Shown here one piece after another: positions 31,196 to 39,867 of a stretch of 64,000 nucleotides of DNA (position 1 is the first letter of the stretch; the number at the start of each line of letters is the position of its first letter). The stretch is taken from assembly GCA_018242725.1 (NCBI GenBank), contig JAFEBI010000008.1, positions 1 to 64,000 on the forward strand, in the 5' to 3' direction. Made by a program: the position numbers and the translations under genes. Below the pieces are notes generated by a model that had not been told where the DNA came from, did no database searches, and was given only the letters and a program-made list of their open reading frames with translations. Origin of the DNA: Nitrospira sp. Lineage in GTDB: Bacteria; Nitrospirota; Nitrospiria; Nitrospirales; Nitrospiraceae.

Positions 31196-31792
31196 ATGAA
31201 CCGTGTTCTGGAAATATGGCGTGACATCGGGCAGGACTCGCTCAATCTGCCGAATTTTCTGACGCTGCTCCGCATTCTCTTGATCCCGGTGTTCATCATT
31301 CTCTTCGTGAACCCGACCCCCGATCAATCGTTGGCAGCGGCCGTTGTCTTCACGGTCGCAGCGGTGACGGATATGCTGGATGGCTATATCGCGCGGCGAA
31401 CCGGTCAGGTGACCAAGCTCGGCAAGTTGCTGGATCCCATTGCGGACAAGCTCTTGGTCTTGTCGGCGCTTATTCTATTGATGAATGTGGACCGGGTCAG
31501 TGCGCTGGTTGCGCTATTGATCATCGGCCGAGAGGTCGCGGTGACGGGAATCCGTGCAATTGCTGCGGGGGAAGGGATGATCATTCCGGCGGAGACGACC
31601 GGCAAGTACAAGATGGCGCTCCAAGTCATCGCCATCATTCTTCTGATCCTGGAAGGGACAGGGCTTGCAGAACTCGGCAATATGCACTTAGCCGGCACGG
31701 TCACCTTGTATTTGTCCTTGGTGCTCGGATACCTCTCCGGCGGTCAATATGTGTGGAGTTTTTGGAAGCAGGTTGTGGCTAAAGGGCTGTAA
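31196..31792 (+). CDS. pgsA: CDP-diacylglycerol-glycerol-3-phosphate 3-phosphatidyltransferase
   Basis: A 198-residue membrane enzyme making phosphatidylglycerol phosphate. The CDP-alcohol phosphotransferase motif DGYIARRTGQVTKLGKLLDP, continuing IAD, contains all DG-AR-G-D-D residues. NLPNFLTLLRILLIPVFIIL at the start and several later hydrophobic helices fit the family's polytopic fold. The short preceding gap (31051-31195) has an imperfect inverted repeat of GGTTTCTTGTTT but no gene. A palindromic repeat follows its stop. Confidence 0.94.
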   Translation: MNRVLEIWRDIGQDSLNLPNFLTLLRILLIPVFIILFVNPTPDQSLAAAVVFTVAAVTDMLDGYIARRTGQVTKLGKLLDPIADKLLVLSALILLMNVDRVSALVALLIIGREVAVTGIRAIAAGEGMIIPAETTGKYKMALQVIAIILLILEGTGLAELGNMHLAGTVTLYLSLVLGYLSGGQYVWSFWKQVVAKGL

Positions 31793-31793
31793 T

Positions 31794-31960
31794 CAGGATG
31801 TTGAAACTAGTCCCCAGCTTTGTTCTCGCATCGTTCCGGCCCTCAACATACTCCTCGGGAGAGAGCTGCTTTAGCTGCTCGGGGTGGGGTGGGTGAGAAA
31901 GTTTATGCCTCGGCTCTTCACTCGCTGCGGCCTCGCTGGATGTCTCGTTTGAACATCCTG
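31794..31960 (+). repeat. Palindromic intergenic repeat, copy C (with internal insertion)
   Basis: Ends CAGGATGTTGAAA and TTTGAACATCCTG are inverted repeats. The interior matches copies A, B and D, except for about 45 extra bases near 31860-31905 that contain a short direct repeat (AGCTGCTTTAGCTGCT). It starts two bases after the pgsA stop. Confidence 0.8.
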
Positions 31961-31998
31961 TAGTACGTTGGACCGGCCGCGATTATTCTCTCCTTGAT

Positions 31999-32892
31999 AT
32001 GCTCTGTCACTCAGGTAGATCCGAGATGGGTTCGAGACGCCCGGTTGGTCATCAACCGTGGCTTCAACAACGTGTCGTTGTCTGTGCCAGTCTCTTCTTG
32101 CTGATTACAGCCTGTACTGAGAACACGACGCCTCCCCAGCGCGAAGCATTTGTGTATCCGAAAGGGGATGTGCAGTGCCCAGCAGAAGCTAGACCAGGAC
32201 TAGCTGGTGCAATCGATGGAAAAACATCAGCGGATGGCATTCGGTATATGGTGCGCACACCATTAAACTATGATGGTACGTTTGCTCACCCCTTGTTGAT
32301 GGTCTATGCTCCGGCGGGAATGAGCCGCTGGTCGTCGGAACGGCTCACAGGTCTCACGACTGAAGCGACCAGAGCTGGATTTGTGGTGGTCTATGCCGAT
32401 CACAAACAGTTGAATATTCCGACTGTCGAGCAGCTTGGAGCGATTCCTGGCCTGGTTGCGAAGGAATGGTGTATCGACGAGAAGCGAATCTTTGCGACAG
32501 GCCATTCTGACGGAGGGACGGCTTCATTGGCGCTGGCTGTGCTCGAAAAGACGAAGAGGATTCCGGCTGCCATCGCACCGAGCGCGGCGGGATGGACGGG
32601 AAAAGATCTCGAAGAGTTCCAATGTCGTGATTCCATTCCGGCCATGATCATGCACGGCAAGAACGACGCGTTGTTCCCTGGATGGGGCGCGCAGACCTCA
32701 GCCTGGTGGGCGAAGTGTAATGGCTGTGATGCTACGAAGGTGAAAACCGTAGAGGGTGGTTGTCGTGTCTATCAAGGCTGTGCCTCAGGTGGTGCAACGG
32801 TCTACTGCGAAGGAGCTGGCAGCCACCGTGACTGGCCGAATCTGAATAGGGTGATGCTGGAGTTTTTTACACACCCGGAGAAGTTTTTATGA
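31999..32892 (+). CDS. Polyhydroxybutyrate depolymerase/LpqC-like esterase, lipoprotein
   Basis: A 297-residue alpha/beta hydrolase. The nucleophile elbow GHSDGG (within FATGHSDGGTASLALAV) matches the PHB depolymerase/feruloyl esterase (LpqC) family; MIMHGKNDALFP supplies the likely acid loop and AGSHRDWP the likely histidine. The N-terminus ends in a lipobox, FLLITAC, after a basic region, so it is probably an envelope lipoprotein. The start could be ATG 31999 or ATG 32026. The substrate cannot be told from sequence; an ester in the periplasm or outside the cell is the general expectation. Confidence 0.75.
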   Translation: MLCHSGRSEMGSRRPVGHQPWLQQRVVVCASLFLLITACTENTTPPQREAFVYPKGDVQCPAEARPGLAGAIDGKTSADGIRYMVRTPLNYDGTFAHPLLMVYAPAGMSRWSSERLTGLTTEATRAGFVVVYADHKQLNIPTVEQLGAIPGLVAKEWCIDEKRIFATGHSDGGTASLALAVLEKTKRIPAAIAPSAAGWTGKDLEEFQCRDSIPAMIMHGKNDALFPGWGAQTSAWWAKCNGCDATKVKTVEGGCRVYQGCASGGATVYCEGAGSHRDWPNLNRVMLEFFTHPEKFL

Positions 32893-32922
32893 TGGTCGGA
32901 AGCGATCGAGAAGGCGAATAGC

Positions 32923-33528
32923 ATGGAACAACTGGGACTCATTGTAGGACTTGCGGTCTTCGGATATCTGCTGGGCGGAGTGCCGTTTGGCGTGGTCATT
33001 TCCAAGGCCATGGGGTTGCCCGATCCGCGCACGGTCGGCAGCAAAAACGTCGGGTTTACGAACGTATTGCGTGTCTCCGGCAAGCCTGCCGGTATCCTGA
33101 CGTTGATCGGCGATATGGGCAAAGGCTGGGTGATGGGGTTTGCGGCAATGCACCAGTTGCAAGACGAATGGGCGATTCTCCTGGTCGCGCTGGCTCCCTT
33201 TCTCGGGCATGTGTTTTCACCGTTTCTGGGATTCAAGGGGGGGAAGGGCGTGGCCACGGCACTTGGCTCAGTCCTGGGTGTGTCGCCCCTAGTTGGGCTC
33301 TTGCTGCTGCTGGCTTGGATTGCGGCTGTCGCGATCTGGCGCTATTCGTCAGGCGGCGCACTGACGGCTTTTGGACTCTTTCCCGTCATGGCTGCGTTGA
33401 TCCACCCATCAATAGAGTTCATGCTCTTCTCCCTCGCCGTGAGTGGACTCATTGCGATCAAGCACAAGGGGAATATTGAACGGTTGCGGAATGGGACGGA
33501 GAGTAAGATAGGGGAGAAAAAAGGGTAG
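32923..33528 (+). CDS. plsY: Acyl-phosphate glycerol-3-phosphate acyltransferase
   Basis: A 201-residue polytopic inner-membrane acyltransferase using acyl-phosphate to acylate glycerol-3-phosphate, the first step of phospholipid synthesis. PlsY signatures: YLLGGVPFGVVISKAMGLPD with the SxNxGFTNVLR block (SKNVGFTNVLRVSGKP) and HVFSPFLGFKGGKGVATALG. About five membrane segments. It lies 30 bases after the esterase and forms a lipid-related group with pgsA. Confidence 0.95.
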   Translation: MEQLGLIVGLAVFGYLLGGVPFGVVISKAMGLPDPRTVGSKNVGFTNVLRVSGKPAGILTLIGDMGKGWVMGFAAMHQLQDEWAILLVALAPFLGHVFSPFLGFKGGKGVATALGSVLGVSPLVGLLLLLAWIAAVAIWRYSSGGALTAFGLFPVMAALIHPSIEFMLFSLAVSGLIAIKHKGNIERLRNGTESKIGEKKG

Positions 33529-33909
33529 GGGATTGGTCAACTATCCTTCTTGCTCGCGGAACGCGTGCCCTCCGAAGGGCCTCGTTCCATGCGCGCAGTG
33601 AACGACAGCCGACCACTCCCCTTCTTACTTGGAAGGAGAATAAGAACTGGCAGCGCGGCTGATCCTCTGTGCTCGCCCACCGCGCACACAAGCCCCATCA
33701 GATTTCTATCAGATCAGGCGGTGCTCGGTGGATGCGCGCACGTAAGGATCCAGCCGCACTGCCCTCAGGGAGAGTGGATAAAGAAGAAGTCTGCCCATAC
33801 GCGCAATTTTGGATTCAACCAGGCCGCCCTCGTGAGAGGGGGAGGTAGGGAGGGTTAGAAAGACGGTCGGTGAATATATAGCTCTTGGCCAATCAGTTTC
33901 ATCGAGCAG
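33529..33909. other. Intergenic region
   Basis: About 380 bases between plsY and a minus-strand accessory gene. Only short frames without domains occur. No terminator with a clear T-run, repeat copy or RNA gene was recognised. Confidence 0.4.
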
Positions 33910-34887
33910 TTAGTTAGTAGCATTCGGCTTCTGTACTTGAGCTTTAGAAAGCAAGAACAACAAATAGTCGATTGTTCCAAGTAGTTGCATTACACGTTCC
34001 TTCGTGTAGGTCTCTACGAGGCGATGCATAACTTCATTTCGAACCAGTCCGGAATAGCCGCGGAAGAAAAGATGAGTGGCATCCTGTACGTCCTTTTCTG
34101 AGCTGAACTTGATTAAGTACGGGTCTCGGGTCATTGTTGCGCTAAACAATTCTGCCCCAGAGGCCTTCCCTGTAAATCCACTCAGTTCCCGTACACGGTC
34201 TTCGAGCACTACGCTCATTTCTCTGATGACAGTGTCATACTGCTGGGGATTGTTCGCAACCTCGATCGCGGTGAGGAGCGGAAGACATCGTTTTCGAAGA
34301 ACGGGATCAACAATTGGGACATCGGCATGAGTGGTAGAAGTAGGGAGTGCGAGTTCCATTCGCGGTTCAGACTTGATTCTTGTGCTATCGGTGGCCTCAA
34401 GTAGTTCCAGCAGGACCTCAGCGGGCCTAAGGCCACCCAGTTTCCCCATTTCACCCATGTTCTGGAGTTGTTCAATGCGGACGTCAAAGCTTTGGAGGAC
34501 GCTTCGGGGAACAATCTTTGCCTCAGTCAAGAATGTGCGCTTTTGTGTCTCGATAATATATGCAAGATACAGGACACCAGCTTTCAGGTATCGGAGTGAA
34601 CCGAAAGTAACACCATTGACAGTAATCGAGTCCCGTGGAGAGTCTTTCGTACCATCAAGTCGTTCCTTACCCCACTCCACCATATTGCGAATGCGGGCTA
34701 CTTCCTCATCGTATGGGGGAGACTCCAGACCAAGAAGCTGAATGGCGTTTCGATGCTTCTCAAGTTCGCTAAGTAGGGCGTTCAGCCCCTTCTGAAAATC
34801 AGCATACACGTCAACAAAAAACCATGGACTACCCGCAACTTTCTCGTCAGGTGGTTGCTCAACGCCGTCCCATGGATTTGGTGACAT
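33910..34887 (-). CDS. HEPN/Ymh-like (TIGR02391-type) protein
   Basis: A 325-residue soluble protein. The C-terminal 120 residues resemble the Hypoth_Ymh/TIGR02391 module, ending with a helix bearing GLVRNEVMHRLVE. R-N-E-V-M-H fits the R-X4-6-H motif of HEPN ribonucleases and their relatives. The N-terminal 200 residues are helical and unrecognised. HEPN proteins often function in phage defence or toxin-antitoxin systems, but some are structural; no partner gene is adjacent. The ATG at 34887 is preferred to one 12 codons upstream. The gene sits in a gene-poor islet with a BrnT-type toxin nearby, suggesting acquired DNA. Confidence 0.55.
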   Translation of the reverse strand: MSPNPWDGVEQPPDEKVAGSPWFFVDVYADFQKGLNALLSELEKHRNAIQLLGLESPPYDEEVARIRNMVEWGKERLDGTKDSPRDSITVNGVTFGSLRYLKAGVLYLAYIIETQKRTFLTEAKIVPRSVLQSFDVRIEQLQNMGEMGKLGGLRPAEVLLELLEATDSTRIKSEPRMELALPTSTTHADVPIVDPVLRKRCLPLLTAIEVANNPQQYDTVIREMSVVLEDRVRELSGFTGKASGAELFSATMTRDPYLIKFSSEKDVQDATHLFFRGYSGLVRNEVMHRLVETYTKERVMQLLGTIDYLLFLLSKAQVQKPNATN

Positions 34888-35395
34888 GATGCACTCAGTC
34901 TTGTGTAAGCCACTGCCTAGCATGACCTGTGGGGCTTAGGTGCCTTTAGTGATGTCAGTTCCATCAAAGTATCAGCCTCGCAGTCCTGGACCTGTGACTA
35001 TGTCGCTCGCGACATGTCTTAGCATGCAAATTGACCTTCCCCCGATTTCATCACATTCCTCCTTATACAGGTGTCTCTGAAATCGAGGGAAGGTCAGAGA
35101 TGTTCGCTGAGAAAGAGCTGCAGACCGACTTCTGCATGGGCGCCAAACCGATATTGTGTCTTGTCGAGGCCGTGAGGGCTTTCAATATTGGTGAAGTACC
35201 ACCTGGCTCCGCCGAATTCTCATCATCAATCCACGCCTCCGTGTAAGATTACTGTATCGTCTACAGCCATAATTTTTATGACGTGTGTGACGCTTCTACG
35301 TAAACGCTGGACGGAAGAATCCTGCAGTGGGGTGGTGAGGTTGATCAGGGCGGTGCTTCGGTACGATGAGAGCGAAAACTACCGGACGACGATAC
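34888..35395. other. Gene-poor stretch of the accessory islet
   Basis: About 500 bases with no acceptable gene. It contains an 18-bp inverted repeat (listed separately) and small frames of uncertain meaning. The region looks degraded. Confidence 0.4.
35033..35095. repeat. 18-bp inverted repeat with 27-bp loop
   Basis: GACCTTCCCCCGATTTCA at 35033-35050 pairs with TGAAATCGAGGGAAGGTC at 35078-35095, with only one G-T position. There is no T-run. It could be a regulatory hairpin or the scar of a mobile element. Confidence 0.75.
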
Positions 35396-35569
35396 CTACT
35401 TGAGACGAATAGCCTGGTTGAGAAAGGCACGTACGTCAGCGATGTTGCCTCTGGTCACGGTGTCACGAATGGCTGGGAAATGAGCAGGTTCGAACTTGTC
35501 TTTCAATTTCTCAAGATAAGGAAGTACCTTGAAATGCTTGTAGTCCTGAACAAGGAGAACATCGATCGG
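35396..35569 (-). pseudogene. C-terminal remnant of an unrecognised protein
   Basis: A minus-strand frame closed by a stop at 35396-35398 gives convincing protein text (VLLVQDYKHFKVLPYLEKL, AHFPAIRDTVTRGNIADVR). It has no start codon: an in-frame TAG at 35570-35572 precedes it. Upstream of that stop the same frame continues with IEQKHESHIWLTRSP, so a nonsense mutation in a once-longer gene is plausible. The family was not recognised. Confidence 0.4.
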
Positions 35570-35686
35570 CTATGGCAGGGGATGGGAGTCGGATCGGGGT
35601 GAGCGGGTGAGCCAGATGTGACTTTCGTGCTTCTGCTCAATTACTTTTCCAAGGATTGTCCGGTTCGTGCGCTCACCGTGTATCCA

Positions 35687-35947
35687 TTAAGCGGCGGTGC
35701 GTTTGCGGACCGTCCGGCTTGAGCGAGTACGTAGCCTCGAGGATTGTGCTACTTTGAGGAGAGAGCGCAATGCATCGTTCACTGCTTGCGAATCGTGGAA
35801 GGCTTTGGCGACATCAGGCTCAAGGACGACGACATTCGCTCCCTCACTTATAAGGCGTCGATAATATTTCCCCCGAACGGCCTTCGAATAGTCGAAGTCG
35901 TATTCGGGGCGGAGGTCATCGCTGGAAACTTCGCGTTTACGTTTCAT
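35687..35947 (-). CDS. BrnA-like antitoxin
   Basis: An 86-residue basic protein (DLRPEYDFDYSKAVRGKYYRR in part; TRSSRTVRKRTAA tail). The position immediately after a BrnT toxin gene, with an 11-base overlap, and the small size argue for the antitoxin of the pair. The DLRPEYDFDYSK block followed by Gly-Lys-Tyr is a common feature of short antitoxins paired with BrnT-like toxins. No clear ribbon-helix-helix domain could be traced, so the DNA-binding role is inferred from the pairing. Confidence 0.6.
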   Translation of the reverse strand: MKRKREVSSDDLRPEYDFDYSKAVRGKYYRRLISEGANVVVLEPDVAKAFHDSQAVNDALRSLLKVAQSSRLRTRSSRTVRKRTAA

Positions 35948-36206
35948 GTCGCTTCCTCTCGTATCGGGTCGCCGGTCGTGCGCTGATAATTCGTACGGCC
36001 CTGCCGCGTTCAGTATGTGAAACGACTAATAGCTTTCCGTCTGTGGAATGGCCGACTGTGATAAACCTCTGTTCCCCGACGGAGTGATTGGGGTCATCGA
36101 AGGTGGCCGACAAAGCATCATAGAATACAGTAGTGGCTTCGTCAAAGGACACCCCATGTTTCCGATGGTTCCGCTTGGCCTTTTCACGATCCCACTCAAA
36201 TCGCAT
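35937..36206 (-). CDS. brnT: BrnT family ribonuclease toxin
   Basis: An 89-residue BrnT protein. FEWDREKAKRNHRKHGVSF at the N-terminus, an ALSATFDDPNHS centre and the RFITVGHSTDGKLLVVSHTE strand pair with C-terminal RIISARPATRYERKRHE match the RelE-fold BrnT toxins, which cleave RNA and inhibit translation. Length is standard. It precedes and overlaps the antitoxin gene, the usual toxin-first order of brnTA, and is expected to be autorepressed by the complex. Confidence 0.85.
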   Translation of the reverse strand: MRFEWDREKAKRNHRKHGVSFDEATTVFYDALSATFDDPNHSVGEQRFITVGHSTDGKLLVVSHTERGRAVRIISARPATRYERKRHET

Positions 36207-36444
36207 TCAGCCGTTCCACATCAGGAGGCACTACTTGGTGGCTACCATCGAGTATATTGACCGGCATAATAGCTTAGCAGCTTACACGGGCCGAGACCTG
36301 TGCAGGATTCTTGCGCAGGTTCCATTACTTGTCAACGCGGTCCGATATAATACGGCGAATCCATGAAGCCGTTTTCATTGACTCTCTTCTACCCCCTTCA
36401 TATAATGCGGCTCGTTTTCGGTTTGCCTTATCCACCCGACACTT

Positions 36445-36816
36445 ATGCGATCGCGCTTCAACGAAAATGTAATCGAAAAGCTGGCCAAAGTGCGAGCTGG
36501 GATTTGCCATGCTTTTGCCTTGCAACCTGAGAATCAGCCGCTCGCCATAGAAGATGTCCAATTACTGGAACGCATTGCCGAGGTGATCGTGAAGCGTCGG
36601 ATGGCGGCGCCGGCGACGATGTTCTTGGAATCCATGGGGCCGATGAATTTTCTAGGAAGCCAGGCGCTTCATTTTCTGACTCCCATCCTTGACTGCGCCT
36701 TCAATACCAAGGAAGTCGAACAGGTCGCGCGATTGCTCGAACGCCGCGATACGGTGACTCGTCTCATCGCCATCATTGAAACCAAGTCTGCTCCACAGGG
36801 AGCAACGGCTCAATGA
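36445..36816 (+). CDS. Small helical protein of unknown function linked to MutL
   Basis: A 123-residue soluble protein, largely helical, without signal peptide or membrane segment. The middle has LLERIAEVIVKRRMAAPATM and the motif GPMNFLGSQALHFLTPI. I do not recognise a named family. Its stop overlaps the start of the MutL-like gene by four bases (ATGA), so the two are co-translated and probably act together. First gene of the cluster that runs to 44820. The start is the only ATG at the head of the frame. Confidence 0.75.
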   Translation: MRSRFNENVIEKLAKVRAGICHAFALQPENQPLAIEDVQLLERIAEVIVKRRMAAPATMFLESMGPMNFLGSQALHFLTPILDCAFNTKEVEQVARLLERRDTVTRLIAIIETKSAPQGATAQ

Positions 36817-38648
36817 CGGCTTCTGTTTCCACTTCTCCAAAGATCGATCACCCCCTCAACGTCATTGTCGCTACAGACTGTGGCAGTACCACAACCAAGG
36901 CGATTCTCATTGAGAAAGTCGGGGACACCTATCGACAGACCTATCGTGGTGAAGCACCGACGACCGTCGAGGCTCCGTTCGAAGACGTGACGCGTGGGGT
37001 CCTGAATGCCATCGCAGAAATAGAGGAGCTGTCAGGCCGTAAGATTTTGGATGGTGATCAGATCATCACACCTTGCCGAGATGACAAGACGGGTGTCGAT
37101 ATCTATATCTCCACCAGCAGTGCGGGGGGCGGCCTGCAGATGATGGTGACCGGTGTCGTGCAGAACATGACGGGCGAAAGCGCGCAACGGGCTGCCCTGG
37201 GGGCTGGGGCGATCGTCATTGATGTATTGGCGGCGAATGATGGCCGATTGCCGCATGAAAAGATTGAGCGCATCCGTTCCCTGAGACCGGACATGATCCT
37301 GATGGCGGGCGGAACAGACGGAGGTGCGGTAAACCACGTGGTAGAGATGGCCGAGTATGTGGCAGCAGCGGAACCACGGCCACGGTTCGGTGTGACCTAT
37401 AAGTTGCCGTTGATCTATGCCGGGAACAAGGAAGCACAACCGCAAGTCAAAAAGATTCTTCAAGAGAAATCCGCGCTCGTCGTGACGGATAACATTCGAC
37501 CAGTGCTCGAGCGAGAGAATCTCGCGCCGGCGCGAAACAAGATCCATGACCTATTTCTCGAACATGTCATGCAGCAGGCGCCCGGATACAAGAAGCTGAT
37601 CGAGATGGCCGGTGCGCCGATCATGCCCACGCCCGCGGCGGTCGGCCTCATTATGGAAGCGATTGCGAAACGGGAACATCTGAACCTGATCGGGGTGGAT
37701 ATCGGGGGAGCCACGACCGACGTGTTTTCCGTATTCGACGGAGTATTCAATCGAACGGTCAGTGCCAATCTCGGTATGTCGTACAGCGTGTCGAACGTCC
37801 TGGCTGAAGCGGGACTCGCCAATATCATGAGATGGGTGCCGTTCACGATCGATGAACAGACCCTGCGCAATCGAATTAAGAACAAGATGATCCGTCCGAC
37901 GACCATCCCGCAAACTCTTGATGAGTTGCAGATCGAACAGGCGATCGCGCGTGAAGCCTTGCGTCTGGCCTTGATTCATCACAAGTCACTGGCCACGGGA
38001 TTAAAAGGTGTGCAGCAGGAACGAACGATCTCTGATGTGTTTGAACAACAAGCCTCCGGCAAATCCCTGATCGATATGCTGAAGCTGGATTTGATCGTCG
38101 GTAGCGGCGGGATTCTCTCTCATGCGCCACGCCGGATCCAATCGATGCTGATGATGGTCGATGCCTACGAACCGATGGGCTGTACAAGACTGTCGGTCGA
38201 CAGCATCTTCATGATGCCGCACCTCGGGGTGTTGTCGACGATCAACGAACAGGCTGCCACTGATGTGTTCGTGCGAGATTGCATGATCTATCTCGGGACT
38301 TGTGTGGCGCCGGTCGGACAGGGGAAAGACGGCGAGGTCTGTGCCGACGTTGAGGCGACGTGGCCTGACGGGAAGATCACCAAGGAACAACTGAGGTTCG
38401 GCGAGCTGAAGTTGTTTCCATTGGACTCTGAGCAGAAGGCCACGATCAAAGTTCAGCCTGCCAAAGGTGTCAGTATGGGTGCCGGAGCAGGTGTGACTGT
38501 GACCAAAGAGGTCCATGGTGGCGTCGTGGGGCTCTTGCTCGATGGCCGGGGACGGCCACTGAAACTGCCGGCTGAGCAACAGGCTCGTGTGGCAGCTCTG
38601 AATAGATGGTTCAACTCTGTTGAGTTATACCCGACGACTCAGTCGTGA
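36813..38648 (+). CDS. MutL/GlmL-family actin-like ATPase
   Basis: A 611-residue member of the glutamate mutase-associated MutL family (ASKHA fold). The phosphate-1 loop is VIVATDCGSTTTKAILIEKV near residues 17-36 (shown in part: ATDCGSTTTKAILIE), and a second nucleotide motif is IGVDIGGATTDVFSVFDG near residue 294. MutL proteins are encoded beside adenosylcobalamin-dependent mutases and are thought to act as reactivation chaperones, but no mutase subunit is present here. It is followed by membrane proteins instead, so the ATPase probably serves another complex. Length and motifs are intact. Confidence 0.85.
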   Translation: MTASVSTSPKIDHPLNVIVATDCGSTTTKAILIEKVGDTYRQTYRGEAPTTVEAPFEDVTRGVLNAIAEIEELSGRKILDGDQIITPCRDDKTGVDIYISTSSAGGGLQMMVTGVVQNMTGESAQRAALGAGAIVIDVLAANDGRLPHEKIERIRSLRPDMILMAGGTDGGAVNHVVEMAEYVAAAEPRPRFGVTYKLPLIYAGNKEAQPQVKKILQEKSALVVTDNIRPVLERENLAPARNKIHDLFLEHVMQQAPGYKKLIEMAGAPIMPTPAAVGLIMEAIAKREHLNLIGVDIGGATTDVFSVFDGVFNRTVSANLGMSYSVSNVLAEAGLANIMRWVPFTIDEQTLRNRIKNKMIRPTTIPQTLDELQIEQAIAREALRLALIHHKSLATGLKGVQQERTISDVFEQQASGKSLIDMLKLDLIVGSGGILSHAPRRIQSMLMMVDAYEPMGCTRLSVDSIFMMPHLGVLSTINEQAATDVFVRDCMIYLGTCVAPVGQGKDGEVCADVEATWPDGKITKEQLRFGELKLFPLDSEQKATIKVQPAKGVSMGAGAGVTVTKEVHGGVVGLLLDGRGRPLKLPAEQQARVAALNRWFNSVELYPTTQS

Positions 38649-38732
38649 GGACCGAGGGCTGAGGACTCAGGTGCTAAGAAAAGAAGCATTTACACAGTCT
38701 ACAGTCTTCGATACTCAGTCCTGGTGAATAAA

Positions 38733-39857
38733 ATGGCGCACTCCTATACACCCGGCTTGACAGTCACTGACCGCACGGTGATCCACCGTCGCCGCATGCT
38801 GCCGCTCCCAGGGAAAGTGTTGGTGGCCGTCGGTGATCGAGTCCGGTCTGATCAGGTGGTGGCCAGAGCCGAGTTGCCAGGGAAAGTCTTCCCGATCAAC
38901 CTCGCCAATCAGCTCAGCGTCACTCCTGGTGAGATGAAAGGATATCTGACCAAACGCGAAGGTGATGTCGTCACGAAGGACGAAATCCTGGCGGAGAATC
39001 AACCGCTGATCAAATGGTTCAAGACGGAAATTCGCTCGCCGGTCTCCGGCACGATCGAATCAATCTCATCCGTCACGGGGCAGGTCTTGTTACGTGAGCC
39101 GCCGCGAGTACTGGAGTTGCTCGCCTATGTGGATGGCATGATCACCGAGACGATTCCTGAACAGGGTGTCGTGGTGGAGACAACCTGTAGCTTGGTCCAA
39201 GGTATTTTCGGTATCGGTGGGGAGACATCCGGTGACATCGTGATGACGGTAACAGCTCCGGACGAACCATTGACGCCGACTCATCTCACATCCGCCATGA
39301 AAGGGAAGGTGGTGGTGGGAGGCTCGTTTCTTTCAGCCGAGACGATGAAGCATGCCAAGGTTATCGGTGTGGCCGGTGTGGTGATCGGTGGGATTCACGA
39401 CGAAGACCTCCGTGCGTTATTGGGCTATGACCTGGGTGTGGCCATCACGGGAACCGAGCAGGTGGGGTTTACGTTGATCCTGACCGAGGGGTTTGGGACC
39501 ATTCCGATGGCCGCTAACACGTTCAAGCTCCTCTCAGCTCATGCAGGTAAGAAAGCATCGATCTCGGGGGCCACACAGATCAGGGCCGGTGTCATTCGTC
39601 CGGAGATCATTGTTCCACAGGGAGAAGCACAGGCCAAGACAACGAGCCGATCACAACGGGAGGGCATCAGCCTTGGTGATCCCGTTCGGATCATTCGTGA
39701 TCCGATGTTTGGGCGAATCGGTGAAGTGTCGGCGCTCCCGTCTGAGCTGACCAAGATTGCCACGGAGAGTGAGGTGCGCGTCTTGGAGGTCACATTTGCT
39801 GACGGAAAGACCGTCGTAATTCCACGAACGAATATCGAAGTGATTGAAGGAGCGTGA
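38733..39857 (+). CDS. Barrel-sandwich (biotinyl/lipoyl-like) and KOW-domain protein
   Basis: About 374 residues, soluble. The N-terminal 120 residues resemble a lipoyl/RnfC-type barrel-sandwich: LPLPGKVLVAVGDRVRSDQV and SPVSGTIESISSVTGQVLL; no biotinylated or lipoylated Lys signature is obvious. The C-terminal 60 residues look like a KOW/SH3-type beta-barrel (GDPVRIIRDPMFGRIGEV, then FADGKTVVIPRTNIEVIE). The middle has Gly-rich repeats of unknown fold. Starts at ATG 38733 or GTG 38724. It lies between the MutL-like and DUF6754 genes. A scaffold role in the membrane complex is a guess. Confidence 0.6.
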   Translation: MAHSYTPGLTVTDRTVIHRRRMLPLPGKVLVAVGDRVRSDQVVARAELPGKVFPINLANQLSVTPGEMKGYLTKREGDVVTKDEILAENQPLIKWFKTEIRSPVSGTIESISSVTGQVLLREPPRVLELLAYVDGMITETIPEQGVVVETTCSLVQGIFGIGGETSGDIVMTVTAPDEPLTPTHLTSAMKGKVVVGGSFLSAETMKHAKVIGVAGVVIGGIHDEDLRALLGYDLGVAITGTEQVGFTLILTEGFGTIPMAANTFKLLSAHAGKKASISGATQIRAGVIRPEIIVPQGEAQAKTTSRSQREGISLGDPVRIIRDPMFGRIGEVSALPSELTKIATESEVRVLEVTFADGKTVVIPRTNIEVIEGA

Positions 39858-39867
39858 GGAGTGAGAG

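Noticed and set aside
33550-33858. Plus-strand frame after plsY
   Set aside because: Low-complexity translation without domain or start signal.
36813-38648. DNA mismatch-repair MutL
   Set aside because: Name clash only; the ATDCGSTTTK loop belongs to the glutamate mutase-associated MutL/GlmL ATPases, not to GHKL mismatch-repair MutL.
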